The position numbers were made by a program, and so were the translations under genes. Of a DNA stretch of 64,000 nt, positions 7,890 to 15,589 are shown one piece after another. Location of the stretch: the NCBI RefSeq assembly GCF_000719515.1, contig NZ_JOGR01000007.1, forward strand, positions 62,001 to 126,000, in the 5' to 3' direction. Origin of the DNA: Glycomyces sp. NRRL B-16210. GTDB lineage: Bacteria; Actinomycetota; Actinomycetes; Mycobacteriales; Micromonosporaceae. The notes below the pieces were generated by a model. It did no database searches, was not told where the DNA came from, and saw only the letters and a program-made list of their open reading frames with translations. Every line of letters starts with the position of its first letter. Position 1 is the stretch's first letter.

Positions 7890-9173
7890 GTGACCGAGAC
7901 CGAACCCCCTGGCGCCGAACCGCGCACACCGCCGACGCTGCCGCTCGACACGACCGCCCTCCAGCGGCGCGTGCTGCGGACCCTGTTCTGCACCCAGATC
8001 CTCGGCGGCCTCGCCGTCGGCATCGGGATCGCCGTGGGCGCCCTCCTCATCGAGGACATGACCGGCTCCAGCACCTACGCCGGGCTCGCGCAGAGCCTCT
8101 TCGTCGGCGGCTCGGCGCTCGTCGTCGTGCCCGCCGTGCGCATCACCGAGCGCTACGGGCGCCGCGGCGGCCTCGCGTTCGGCTACGGCTGCGCCGTCCT
8201 CGGCACGCTCGTCGTCATCGCCGCGGTCCACCTCGACAACCCCCTGGTCGCCGTCGTCGGCTACTTCCTGCTCGGCTCGGCCTCCTTCGCCGGGCTCCAG
8301 TCCCGCTACGCCGCGGCCGACCTCGCGCCGGCGGCGCGGCGCGGCTCGCACCTGGCGATCGTCGTGTGGGCCACCACGATCGGCTCGGTCGTGGGCCCGT
8401 CGACGGCCGCGCTCGCCGAGCGGGCCTGGACCGGCTGGTTCGGCGGTCCGGCCTACGTCGGGTCCATGGCCGCCATCGGACTGCTGTGCCTGCTCACCGC
8501 CGCGATCATCGGGCTCGTGCTGCGCCCCGACCCGCTCCTGACCGCCCGCGAGATCAGCGGCGAGACCGACGCGCCCCGCCGCTCGATCGCCGACGGCTAC
8601 CGCACCGCCAAGACCAACGCGGCCGTGCGCACCGGCGTCATCGCCGCCGCGCTCGGCCACTTCGTCATGGTCGGCGTCATGGCGATGACGGCCCTCCACA
8701 TCAGACACGGCATGGCCGATCCGGAGCGGGCGCTCACCGTCGTCGGCCTCATCCTCGGGCTCCACATCGGCGCGATGTACGCCTTCGCGCCGGTCTTCGG
8801 GCGCCTCATCGACCGATACGGCGCCCGCCCGGTCCTCATGGCGGGCACCGCGACCCTCGTCGCCGCCTGCGTCGTCTCGGGGTCGGCCCCGGCCGACGAC
8901 CACGTGCGGGTCTCCCTGGGCCTGGTCCTGCTCGGCCTCGGCTGGTCGGCGATGACCGTCGGCTCGGCCGCGCTCGTCACCGGCGCGGTCACCCCGGCGA
9001 ACCGGCCGTCCACGCAGGGCTTCTCCGACCTCGTGATGGGCCTGTCCGCCATGGGCGCGGGGATCGCCTCGGGCCCCATCGTCGAGTACGCGAGCTACGG
9101 GATGCTGTGCGTGTGCTGCGCGGTCGTGGCGCTCCTGGTCTTCCCGTCCCTCATGGGCCGCAAGGCTTCCTAG
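7890..9173 (+). CDS. MFS transporter
   Basis: Twelve-helix major facilitator (427 aa) starting at GTG 7890 behind an AAAGGA site. The motif-A-like loop RITERYGRRGG lies between helices 2 and 3, a central loop of about 30 residues (ISGETDAPRRSIADGYR region) divides the two halves, and GRLIDRYGARPV marks the second-half loop. Probably a drug or small-molecule exporter; substrate unknown. It may be co-transcribed with mocR. Its stop codon and that of the convergent SDR gene share the palindrome CTAG at 9170-9173. Confidence 0.9.
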   Translation: MTETEPPGAEPRTPPTLPLDTTALQRRVLRTLFCTQILGGLAVGIGIAVGALLIEDMTGSSTYAGLAQSLFVGGSALVVVPAVRITERYGRRGGLAFGYGCAVLGTLVVIAAVHLDNPLVAVVGYFLLGSASFAGLQSRYAAADLAPAARRGSHLAIVVWATTIGSVVGPSTAALAERAWTGWFGGPAYVGSMAAIGLLCLLTAAIIGLVLRPDPLLTAREISGETDAPRRSIADGYRTAKTNAAVRTGVIAAALGHFVMVGVMAMTALHIRHGMADPERALTVVGLILGLHIGAMYAFAPVFGRLIDRYGARPVLMAGTATLVAACVVSGSAPADDHVRVSLGLVLLGLGWSAMTVGSAALVTGAVTPANRPSTQGFSDLVMGLSAMGAGIASGPIVEYASYGMLCVCCAVVALLVFPSLMGRKAS

Positions 9174-9937
9174 TACCCGTAGGCGCTCGGGGCGTTCTGG
9201 CCGCCGTCGACCGGGACTACCGCGCCGTTGATCGCCTTCGCCTTGTCCGACAAGAGGAAGGCGATCACCTCTGCCACGTCCTTCGGGTCGAGCAGCGCCC
9301 GGTTCGGGAACTCCTCCAGGAACGTCTCGTAGCGCCCCGGGTCGGCCACGCGCAGCCGGTCCCAGTTGCGGTCGGGGATGAGCATCGAACCGGGAGCGAC
9401 GGCGTTGACGCGCACGCCGCTGGGGCCCAGCTCGCGCCCGAGGATCGTCGCGGCGTGGTTGAGCGCGGCCTTCGTCGAGCCGTACGCGAGCCCGGGGGAG
9501 GGCTTGGTGCCCGAGATCGAGGAGACCAGGACCGCCGCGCCGCCGGTGCGCCGCAGTTGCGGCAGCGCCGACTTCAGGGCGGTCATCGCGCTGGTCACGT
9601 TGACGCCCAGCGTGTAGACCCAGTCGTCGGCCTCGGTGTCGGCCAGGCTCCGGCCGCGGGCGCCGCCGACGTTGGCGACCAGGCCCCCGAGGTCGCCCAG
9701 GCGCCGCCCGGCCTCGTGCACGAACTCGACGAGCACCTCGGCGTCGTTGACATCCAGGACCCGGGTGACGACGGCGACCTCATATTCGGCGCGGAGCTTC
9801 TCGGCGAACTCGTTCAAGGGCGCGGCGCCGCGGGCGCACAGCGCCAAGGGGACGCCCTCGGCGGCGAGGACGGCGGCGGTGGCCATACCCAGGCCGTGGC
9901 TGGCACCGGTGATGAGGACAGGGCTGTTCAAAGGCAT
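9170..9937 (-). CDS. Short-chain dehydrogenase/reductase
   Basis: NAD(P)-dependent oxidoreductase of 255 aa with a Rossmann fold. Cofactor motif GASHGLG is at residues 11-17, VANVGG stands where NNAG is usual, the catalytic Ser is in VSSISG and Tyr/Lys in YGSTK near 152-156. The GSMLIPDRNW segment after the active site and PVDGGQNAPSAYGY end are of classical SDR form. Substrate unknown. It is monocistronic as far as can be seen, facing the MFS gene and separated from the siderophore operon by a hairpin. Confidence 0.9.
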   Translation of the reverse strand: MPLNSPVLITGASHGLGMATAAVLAAEGVPLALCARGAAPLNEFAEKLRAEYEVAVVTRVLDVNDAEVLVEFVHEAGRRLGDLGGLVANVGGARGRSLADTEADDWVYTLGVNVTSAMTALKSALPQLRRTGGAAVLVSSISGTKPSPGLAYGSTKAALNHAATILGRELGPSGVRVNAVAPGSMLIPDRNWDRLRVADPGRYETFLEEFPNRALLDPKDVAEVIAFLLSDKAKAINGAVVPVDGGQNAPSAYGY

Positions 9938-10063
9938 GCTTCATGATGGCCTGTCGCGTCTCGCCCCGCCAGGCCCGTCGGGCCCGAAGGCGAGCGACGC
10001 GAAGGCGATCGGAAGACGCGGCGGTACGAGAGCCCTTGCGCCGCAGTCGTACCCGGGTCCGGT

Positions 10064-10095
10064 CGCGGGGCCGGCCCGTGCCGACCGGCCCCGCG
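10064..10095 (-). terminator. Terminator hairpin after the siderophore operon
   Basis: CGCGGGGCCGG at 10064-10074 pairs perfectly with 10085-10095 around a 10-base loop, 14 bp past the end of desD. Confidence 0.6.
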
Positions 10096-10108
10096 GGCTC
10101 CGGTCGGC

Positions 10109-11869
10109 TCAGCGCCAGGGCGCGAGCGGATTGTCCAGCTCACCGGCGTAGATGAGGCTCTCCTCCTGGTTCTCGATGTCCACCATCTGCTGGTTGTTCT
10201 TGAGCTGCAAGCGGTTCAGACACGAGAGTTTGAAGCCGTCCTCGAACATCGGGAAGCGCGCGAACTCCTCGGCCAGCTCCGGGTGCGCCGCCTGATAGTC
10301 CTTCAGGGACTCGGCGGTCACGCGCCAGAACTCGTCCTCGTCGAGCATCCCGTCGAGGTGCAGGTTCGCTGCGAGGAACCGCAGGAAGCAGTCCACGACG
10401 TCCACGAGGATCGCCAGCGCCCGCACCTCGTCGGGCACCGGGCCCTGGATGCGCTTGACCGCCTCGGGGAGCTGCACGGCCGTGTCCATGATGGCGCACT
10501 CCTCGCCGATGTCCTTGAGGAAGACCCGTTCCACCGCGCCGTCCTTGAGGACGAGGATCACGTTCTCGCCGTGCGGCATGAACGCGAGCCCGTAGCGGTA
10601 CAGGCAGTGCGCGAGCGGCACCAGGTAGGCGTCGAGGTAGCGCCGGAGCCAGTCCTCGGCGGGCATGCCGGAGCGGCGGATGAGCGCCGAGGCGAACGGC
10701 GTCCCGTCGGCGTCGACGTGCAGGAGCGAGGCCATGGTCGCGGCGTGCTCGCCCTTCGCCAGGCGCGGGACGGGGCTCTCGCGCCACAGGGCCGCGAGCA
10801 TCTTCTTGTACGGGGAGCCCTTCGGCGCGCCGGTGGTGTAGGCGGGGTGGCGGTAGCCGACGGCGGCCCGCTCGCGCAGCACGGTGACGCCGTGGCGCTT
10901 GAGGGTCGGGTCGCCGTGGACGAGGTCGGCCACGTAGTCGCTGATGGCGGGGGTGACCTCCATGTACTCGGTGGACAGGCCCCGCATGAAGCCCATGTTG
11001 AGCACCGACAGGGAGGTCTTGACGTAGTCGGCGGCCGGGTCGCTGCGGTTGAAGAAGGTCCGGATCGACTGCTGCGCTTGGAATTCGTGGTCGCCCTCGC
11101 CGAGGGGCACGAGCCTTCCGGCGGCGATCTCGGGCGCGAAGGTCACCGCGATCTTGTTGCGCCACTGCCACGGGTGCACCGGGATCAGGTAGACATCCTC
11201 ATAGGAGAGTCCCTGGTCGGTGAGCATGGAGGCGAAGTACTCGCGCGAGTCGGCGTCGAGCTGGGTCTCCAGGAGCCAGGTGAAGTCGAGTTCGGGCGAG
11301 GCGGCGAACATCGCGTGCTCGCGCTTGGCCGCCAGCCACATCAGGCGCACGCCCGAGCCGGTCTCGGGCGCGTAGGCCCGGTAGTCCTCGGCGGTGAAGC
11401 CGAGCCGCCCCGATCCGGCGACGAAGCACGGGTGCCCCCCGGTCATGGCCGCCTCGATCGCCTGGAAGCCGGCGTCGACGAGTTCGGCGGCGCTCGGCTG
11501 GTCGTCCCCGGCCTGGTAGGCGCCGCGGTTGACGGTGGCGGCGACCTCTTCGAGGTACACCGGCAGCACCGCGTCGCTCAGACCCAGTTCGCCCTTGAAC
11601 GCCAGGAAGAACGCGGCCGCGTCGAGTTCGCGCTCGGCGCCGTCCGCGTCCTCGCGGACGATCGAGGCGGGGTCGACGGCCCAGTGGTCGAGCTTGAGCC
11701 GCACCGCCGCGAAGCGGTACCGCTCCCCTCGCGCGGTGAGCGCGTAGGCTTCGCCGTCCTTGACGGGCACCAGCAGCCGCTCGTGCGCGAATTCACCGAT
11801 CGCCTTGGCCAGCAGGGCCCTGGTGGCCTGGTGCCACCGTTCGGGGGTCAGGTGGTCGATGGCGCTCAC
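10109..11869 (-). CDS. desD: NIS siderophore synthetase DesD-like (IucA/IucC family)
   Basis: ATP-dependent amide-forming synthetase (586 aa) that in the desferrioxamine pathway oligomerises and cyclises N-hydroxy-N-succinyl- or acetyl-cadaverine. The IucA/IucC domain spans about residues 130-380 (GHPCFVAGSGRLGFTAEDY, IPVHPWQWRNKI, SIRTFFN) and is followed by the FhuF-like C-terminal domain (GLAFMPHGENVILVL, LKDIGEECAIM). The GTG start at 11869 overlaps the stop of the upstream acyltransferase (GTGA). Last gene of a four-gene operon that reads decarboxylase, N-hydroxylase, acyltransferase, synthetase, the same order as desABCD in Streptomyces. Whether the product is desferrioxamine B, E or a relative cannot be read from sequence. 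Confidence 0.9.
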   Translation of the reverse strand: MSAIDHLTPERWHQATRALLAKAIGEFAHERLLVPVKDGEAYALTARGERYRFAAVRLKLDHWAVDPASIVREDADGAERELDAAAFFLAFKGELGLSDAVLPVYLEEVAATVNRGAYQAGDDQPSAAELVDAGFQAIEAAMTGGHPCFVAGSGRLGFTAEDYRAYAPETGSGVRLMWLAAKREHAMFAASPELDFTWLLETQLDADSREYFASMLTDQGLSYEDVYLIPVHPWQWRNKIAVTFAPEIAAGRLVPLGEGDHEFQAQQSIRTFFNRSDPAADYVKTSLSVLNMGFMRGLSTEYMEVTPAISDYVADLVHGDPTLKRHGVTVLRERAAVGYRHPAYTTGAPKGSPYKKMLAALWRESPVPRLAKGEHAATMASLLHVDADGTPFASALIRRSGMPAEDWLRRYLDAYLVPLAHCLYRYGLAFMPHGENVILVLKDGAVERVFLKDIGEECAIMDTAVQLPEAVKRIQGPVPDEVRALAILVDVVDCFLRFLAANLHLDGMLDEDEFWRVTAESLKDYQAAHPELAEEFARFPMFEDGFKLSCLNRLQLKNNQQMVDIENQEESLIYAGELDNPLAPWR

Positions 11870-12456
11870 GCGGGGACTCCTCTCGCGGCGGACCGCTCGA
11901 AATCGATTCGGGTGCAGAAGCTCAGGAGCGCCTGCTTGTCCTTGAGGCGCACGGCCCGCTCGGGGCGGAAGCCGACGAACTCGTTGAGGCGGTGGATGGC
12001 CTCGTTGCCGATATCGGGTTCGACCACGACGCGGTTGGCGCCGAAGCCGTCGAACAGCAGCCGCATGACCGTCTCCATGACGCCCTTGGTGAACCCGGGG
12101 ATCGGCTGGTCGCTGGGGGCGGTGAGCACGTGCATACCCACGTCGCCCTCGGCGGGGCTGTAGACCTCGGCGAGCTCGGAGCCGGCCGGGTCGTAGATCT
12201 CCACGAGGAACCGGGCGCGGTAGTGGTACAGGCCCATATAGGCGAAGTGGCCGGGGTTCATCTCGATGGCCTCGTGCTCGGCGAGCACGTCGGCGACCGA
12301 GGCGTCCTGCATCATCCAGTACTTGGCCTTCGGGTGCGTCACCCACTCGTGCAGCAGCGGCGAGTCGGTGGGCGGGTCGACCAGGCGCAGGCCGAAATCG
12401 CCGAGCCGGTCGTGCAGGTGGTAGAACGTGGCGGGTGCCTTCATGGCGGCGGTCAT
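11866..12456 (-). CDS. desC: Siderophore N-acyltransferase DesC-like (GNAT/AlcB type)
   Basis: GNAT-fold acyltransferase (196 aa) expected to acylate N-hydroxycadaverine with succinyl- or acetyl-CoA. Marks of the IucB/DesC group are HEWVTHPKAKYWMMQ, FLVEIYDPAGSELAEVY, GDVGMHVL and VVVEPDIGNEAIHRLNEF, which includes the usual Asn-Glu substrate-binding segment. ATG 12456 sits behind GAGAAGGG; an in-frame ATG twelve bases on is possible. It lies between the monooxygenase (13-bp gap) and the synthetase (4-bp overlap). Confidence 0.9.
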   Translation of the reverse strand: MTAAMKAPATFYHLHDRLGDFGLRLVDPPTDSPLLHEWVTHPKAKYWMMQDASVADVLAEHEAIEMNPGHFAYMGLYHYRARFLVEIYDPAGSELAEVYSPAEGDVGMHVLTAPSDQPIPGFTKGVMETVMRLLFDGFGANRVVVEPDIGNEAIHRLNEFVGFRPERAVRLKDKQALLSFCTRIDFERSAARGVPA

Positions 12457-12469
12457 GCCTGTGCCCTTC

Positions 12470-13747
12470 TCACGACGGTGGTGCTCCGAACTCCTGGAAA
12501 CCGATACGCTCCTCGACCGGGTAGACCTCCCGGCCGGTCATCGACCGGATGATCCAGGAGTTGCGGTGGGCGGCCATGCCGAGGTCGGGGGCGGTGAAGC
12601 CGTGGGTGGCGAGTTCGGCGTTCTGGACGAAGACCTCGCCGGCGCCGGCGGCGTCCACACTGTAGTCGCGGCGGGCCTCCAGGCGGCCGGTCGGGTCGAA
12701 GCGGAGGCGGTCGCGCACGGGATCGAGGAAGCGGGGGACACGGTAACTGTAGCCGGTCGCCAGCACCAGTCCCTCGGTGAGCAGGTCGAAGCTGCGGTCC
12801 TGCTCGTGCTGCCTGATCCCGAGGCGCACGCTGCCGCATCCGGCGGCCTTCTCGACCGTGCTGTTGGTGAACAGCCTGGTCGGGACGGTGCCGAGGCGGA
12901 ACCGCTTCTCGTAGAGCACGTCGTAGATCTCGTTGATGAGCTCGGCGTTGATGCCCTTGTACAGGCCCTTGTGCGCCGCGTTGAGCTCGTCGCGGCGCTC
13001 GCGCGGCAGGCCGTGGAAGTAGTCCACGTACTCCGGGCTGGTCATCTCCAGGGTGAGCTTGGTGTACTCCAGCGGGAAGAACCTGGGGGAGCGGGTGACC
13101 CAGTTGAGCTCGTACCCGCCGGCGTCGATGTCGCCGAGGAGGTCCCGGTAGATCTCGGCGGCGCTCTGGCCGCTGCCGACCACGGTGATCGACCCGCAGG
13201 CCTTCAGGCGGTCGCGGTGCTCCAGGTACGAGGAGGCGTGGCAGACGGTGTCGGATTCGAGGTCGCGGCAGGCCGGGGGGATCCACGGGGGCGTGCCGGT
13301 GCCCAGGACGATCCGGCGGGCGCGGTCGACGCGTTCGCCGCCCGGTCCCTCCGAGCGCACGGCGTAGGCGCCGTCCTCCCATTCGACGGCGGTGACCTCG
13401 CGTTCGAAGCGCAGGTTCGTCATGCGTCCGGCGGCCCACCGGAGGTAGTCCTGGAACTCGGCGCGGAGCTGGAAGAACGACTCGCGGATGTAGAACGGGT
13501 AGATCCGGCCGTTCGCCTTGAGGTAGTTGAGGAACGAGAACTCGGAGGTCGGGTCGGCGAGGGTCGCGAGGTCGGCCATGAACGGCACCTGCATGGTGGT
13601 GCCCTCGATGAGCATCCCCGGGTGCCAGTCGACGTCCGCCTTGCGCTCCAGGAAGATCCCGTCGAGGTCCTCGATCGGGGCGGTGAGCGCGGCGAGGCCG
13701 AGGTTGAACGGCCCCAGGCCGATCCCGATGAAGTCGTGCACGCTCAC
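12470..13747 (-). CDS. desB: Cadaverine/lysine N-monooxygenase DesB-like
   Basis: Flavin-dependent N-hydroxylase (425 aa) that makes the hydroxamate nitrogen of the siderophore. The FAD motif GIGLGPFNLGLA lies at residues 6-17, the NADPH site VVGSGQSAAE near 185, and the C-terminal FATGY-like motif reads LATGYSYRVP. The GTG start at 13747 overlaps the stop of the decarboxylase by 4 bp. Homologous to IucD/SidA/DesB; operon context with a decarboxylase favours cadaverine over lysine as substrate. Confidence 0.92.
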   Translation of the reverse strand: MSVHDFIGIGLGPFNLGLAALTAPIEDLDGIFLERKADVDWHPGMLIEGTTMQVPFMADLATLADPTSEFSFLNYLKANGRIYPFYIRESFFQLRAEFQDYLRWAAGRMTNLRFEREVTAVEWEDGAYAVRSEGPGGERVDRARRIVLGTGTPPWIPPACRDLESDTVCHASSYLEHRDRLKACGSITVVGSGQSAAEIYRDLLGDIDAGGYELNWVTRSPRFFPLEYTKLTLEMTSPEYVDYFHGLPRERRDELNAAHKGLYKGINAELINEIYDVLYEKRFRLGTVPTRLFTNSTVEKAAGCGSVRLGIRQHEQDRSFDLLTEGLVLATGYSYRVPRFLDPVRDRLRFDPTGRLEARRDYSVDAAGAGEVFVQNAELATHGFTAPDLGMAAHRNSWIIRSMTGREVYPVEERIGFQEFGAPPS

Positions 13748-15246
13748 GCGGCCTCCTGGACGCTCTTGCCGTGGCGGGCCAGCGCTTCGAGCACCGGCAC
13801 GATGTCCGAGAGCCCCGTCTCGGGGTTGAGCAGCGTCAGTTTGAGCGCGATGCGCCCTTCGACGCGGGTCGCGGCGACCATGCCCTCGCCGGAGGCCGCG
13901 AGGGCCTCGCGGGCGCGGCGGTGGGTGTCGTCGTCGGCTCCGGCGAGGCGGAACAGCACTGTGGACAGTTGCGAGGGCGGTGCGGCGACCTCGAAGCGCG
14001 GGTCGGAGGCGATCCAGTCCCAGGTGCGGTCGGCGAGGTCGCAGACGCGGTCGAACATGGCGCCGACCGCTTCGGGTCCCAAGGTGCGCAAGGTCATCCA
14101 GAGTTTCAGCGCGTCGAAGCGCCGTGTGGTCTGGAGGCTCTTGTCGACCTGGTTCGGCGTGGCGGCCTCGGCCGGGTTGAGGTAGTCGGCGTGGTGGGTG
14201 ACGTGCCGCAGCGAGGCGCGGTCGCGCACGAGGAGCGCCGAGGAGCTGACGGGCTGGAAGAAGGACTTGTGGTAGTCCACGGTGACCGAGTTCGCCGCCT
14301 CGATCCCGTTGAGCAGGCCCCGGTTCTCGGGCGAGACGAGCAGGCCGCAGCCGTAGGCGGCGTCGACGTGGAGCCAGACCCCGTGCGCGGCGGCGACTTC
14401 GGCGATCGGGCCGAGCGGGTCGATCGATCCGAAGTCGGTGGTCCCGGCGGTGGCGACCACCGCGGCGGCCACGAGGCCCTGCTCGCGGCAGGACTCGATC
14501 GCGGCGTCCAACGCGGCCGGGTTCATCCGGAACCAGTCGTCGGAGGGCACGGTGACCACGGCGTCCTCGCCGAGGCCGAGGAGCCTGGCGGCCTTGACGA
14601 CCGAGAAGTGCGAGTGCGGGGAAGCGAAGATCCGCAGCCGCGGCAGCACTTCGACCCCGCGCAGCGGCGTGCCGGTCTCGACGCGGTGCTTGAGCAGGAC
14701 GCCTTCGACCGCCTCCTCCCTCGCCAGCAGGAGCGCGTGCAGGTTCGACTGCGTCCCACCGGAGGTGAACACCCCGTCGGCGTCGGCGCCGAGCCCGATG
14801 CGCGCGGCCGTCCACTCGATGAGGTGCTGCTCGATGAAGGTGCCGCCGGCGCTCTGGTCCCAGGTGTCGACCGAGGTGTTGACGGCGGCGAGCACCGTCT
14901 CGGCGGCGACGGCCGGGAGCGCGACGGGGCAGTTGAGGTGCGCGAGGTAGCGCGGGTGGTGGAACCAGACGGCGTCGTTGAGGTACAGCTCGCCGACCTC
15001 GTCGAACGCGTCCTCGAAGGACTCCAGGGGCCGGTCGAGGTCCACGGCGGCGACGGCCGGTCCCAGGTCCGCCGGGGCGGCGCCGGTCCAGGGTCGTTCG
15101 ACGGCGGCGAACCGTTCGGCGAGTCGTCCGGCGACGTCGGCGATGAGGCCGCGGTACGCGGCCGCCGAGTCGCGCCCCAGTAGAGCGGAGGGCTCTGACC
15201 GGTTGGGAGGCACGGGAGTCGGACGAAGATCGGCGCTGGTCAGCAC
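13744..15246 (-). CDS. desA: PLP-dependent lysine decarboxylase DesA-like
   Basis: Group II PLP decarboxylase (500 aa), expected to turn lysine into cadaverine as the first step of hydroxamate siderophore synthesis. TSGGTQSNL (near 161) binds the phosphate, HVDAAYG (near 293) stacks on the ring, and the Schiff-base lysine is K327 in DYHKSFFQP. First gene of the operon: its ATG is 45 bp downstream of an iron box, so expression should rise when iron is scarce. DOPA-decarboxylase-like activity is the family alternative; the three following genes make the siderophore role much more likely. Confidence 0.92.
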   Translation of the reverse strand: MLTSADLRPTPVPPNRSEPSALLGRDSAAAYRGLIADVAGRLAERFAAVERPWTGAAPADLGPAVAAVDLDRPLESFEDAFDEVGELYLNDAVWFHHPRYLAHLNCPVALPAVAAETVLAAVNTSVDTWDQSAGGTFIEQHLIEWTAARIGLGADADGVFTSGGTQSNLHALLLAREEAVEGVLLKHRVETGTPLRGVEVLPRLRIFASPHSHFSVVKAARLLGLGEDAVVTVPSDDWFRMNPAALDAAIESCREQGLVAAAVVATAGTTDFGSIDPLGPIAEVAAAHGVWLHVDAAYGCGLLVSPENRGLLNGIEAANSVTVDYHKSFFQPVSSSALLVRDRASLRHVTHHADYLNPAEAATPNQVDKSLQTTRRFDALKLWMTLRTLGPEAVGAMFDRVCDLADRTWDWIASDPRFEVAAPPSQLSTVLFRLAGADDDTHRRAREALAASGEGMVAATRVEGRIALKLTLLNPETGLSDIVPVLEALARHGKSVQEAA

Positions 15247-15291
15247 GGGGGGTCCTTTCGCGGAGGGACTGTCGTGAGGGCCGGGGAACGT

Positions 15292-15310
15292 GTAGGTTAG
15301 CCTAACCTAA
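15292..15310 (-). promoter_or_regulatory. IdeR/DmdR-type iron box of the siderophore operon
   Basis: The 19-bp site GTAGGTTAGCCTAACCTAA contains TAGGTTAG and CTAACCTA, perfect 8-bp arms around a single C at 15301. It matches the actinobacterial iron-box consensus (TTAGGTTAGSCTAACCTAA) and lies 46 bp upstream of desA. The ferrous-loaded repressor (IdeR/DmdR1) is expected to bind and shut off the operon. Confidence 0.9.
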
Positions 15311-15589
15311 GTGACCCGAAGGCAATAGGGCTCGTCCCAAATGGTGATGTTCTCCACGAATACTTGCGCTGAAGGCACTGAATCGGCATTTGCCATGGAT
15401 TGTCGGCGTCACCGAGTCCTCAGGGGACGCCGCGCCGCAGGCAGTCGGCGCATCCGGCGCTGCCGTGACCGGCGGCCGGGAAGAAGGTTGCGGCGGCGCC
15501 CGGGGGGAGCCACCGCCGCGTTCATATCGTGCAGGACTGTTGCGGCACTGTCTGTCGCCAATCTGACAACGCACGGTGGTCACGCCGGC
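15311..15589. other. Non-coding stretch between iron box and DUF885 gene
   Basis: Together with the desA leader this makes a 343-bp gap. I see no convincing gene. It contains a 7-bp stem GCGGCGG/CCGCCGC (about 15491-15520) with a 16-base loop that could be a weak terminator, and otherwise nothing recognisable. Confidence 0.4.

Noticed and set aside
15302..15583. Small minus-strand frame next to the iron box
   Set aside because: Composition is that of random GC-rich sequence and it contains the operator; no recognisable domain and no ribosome site.
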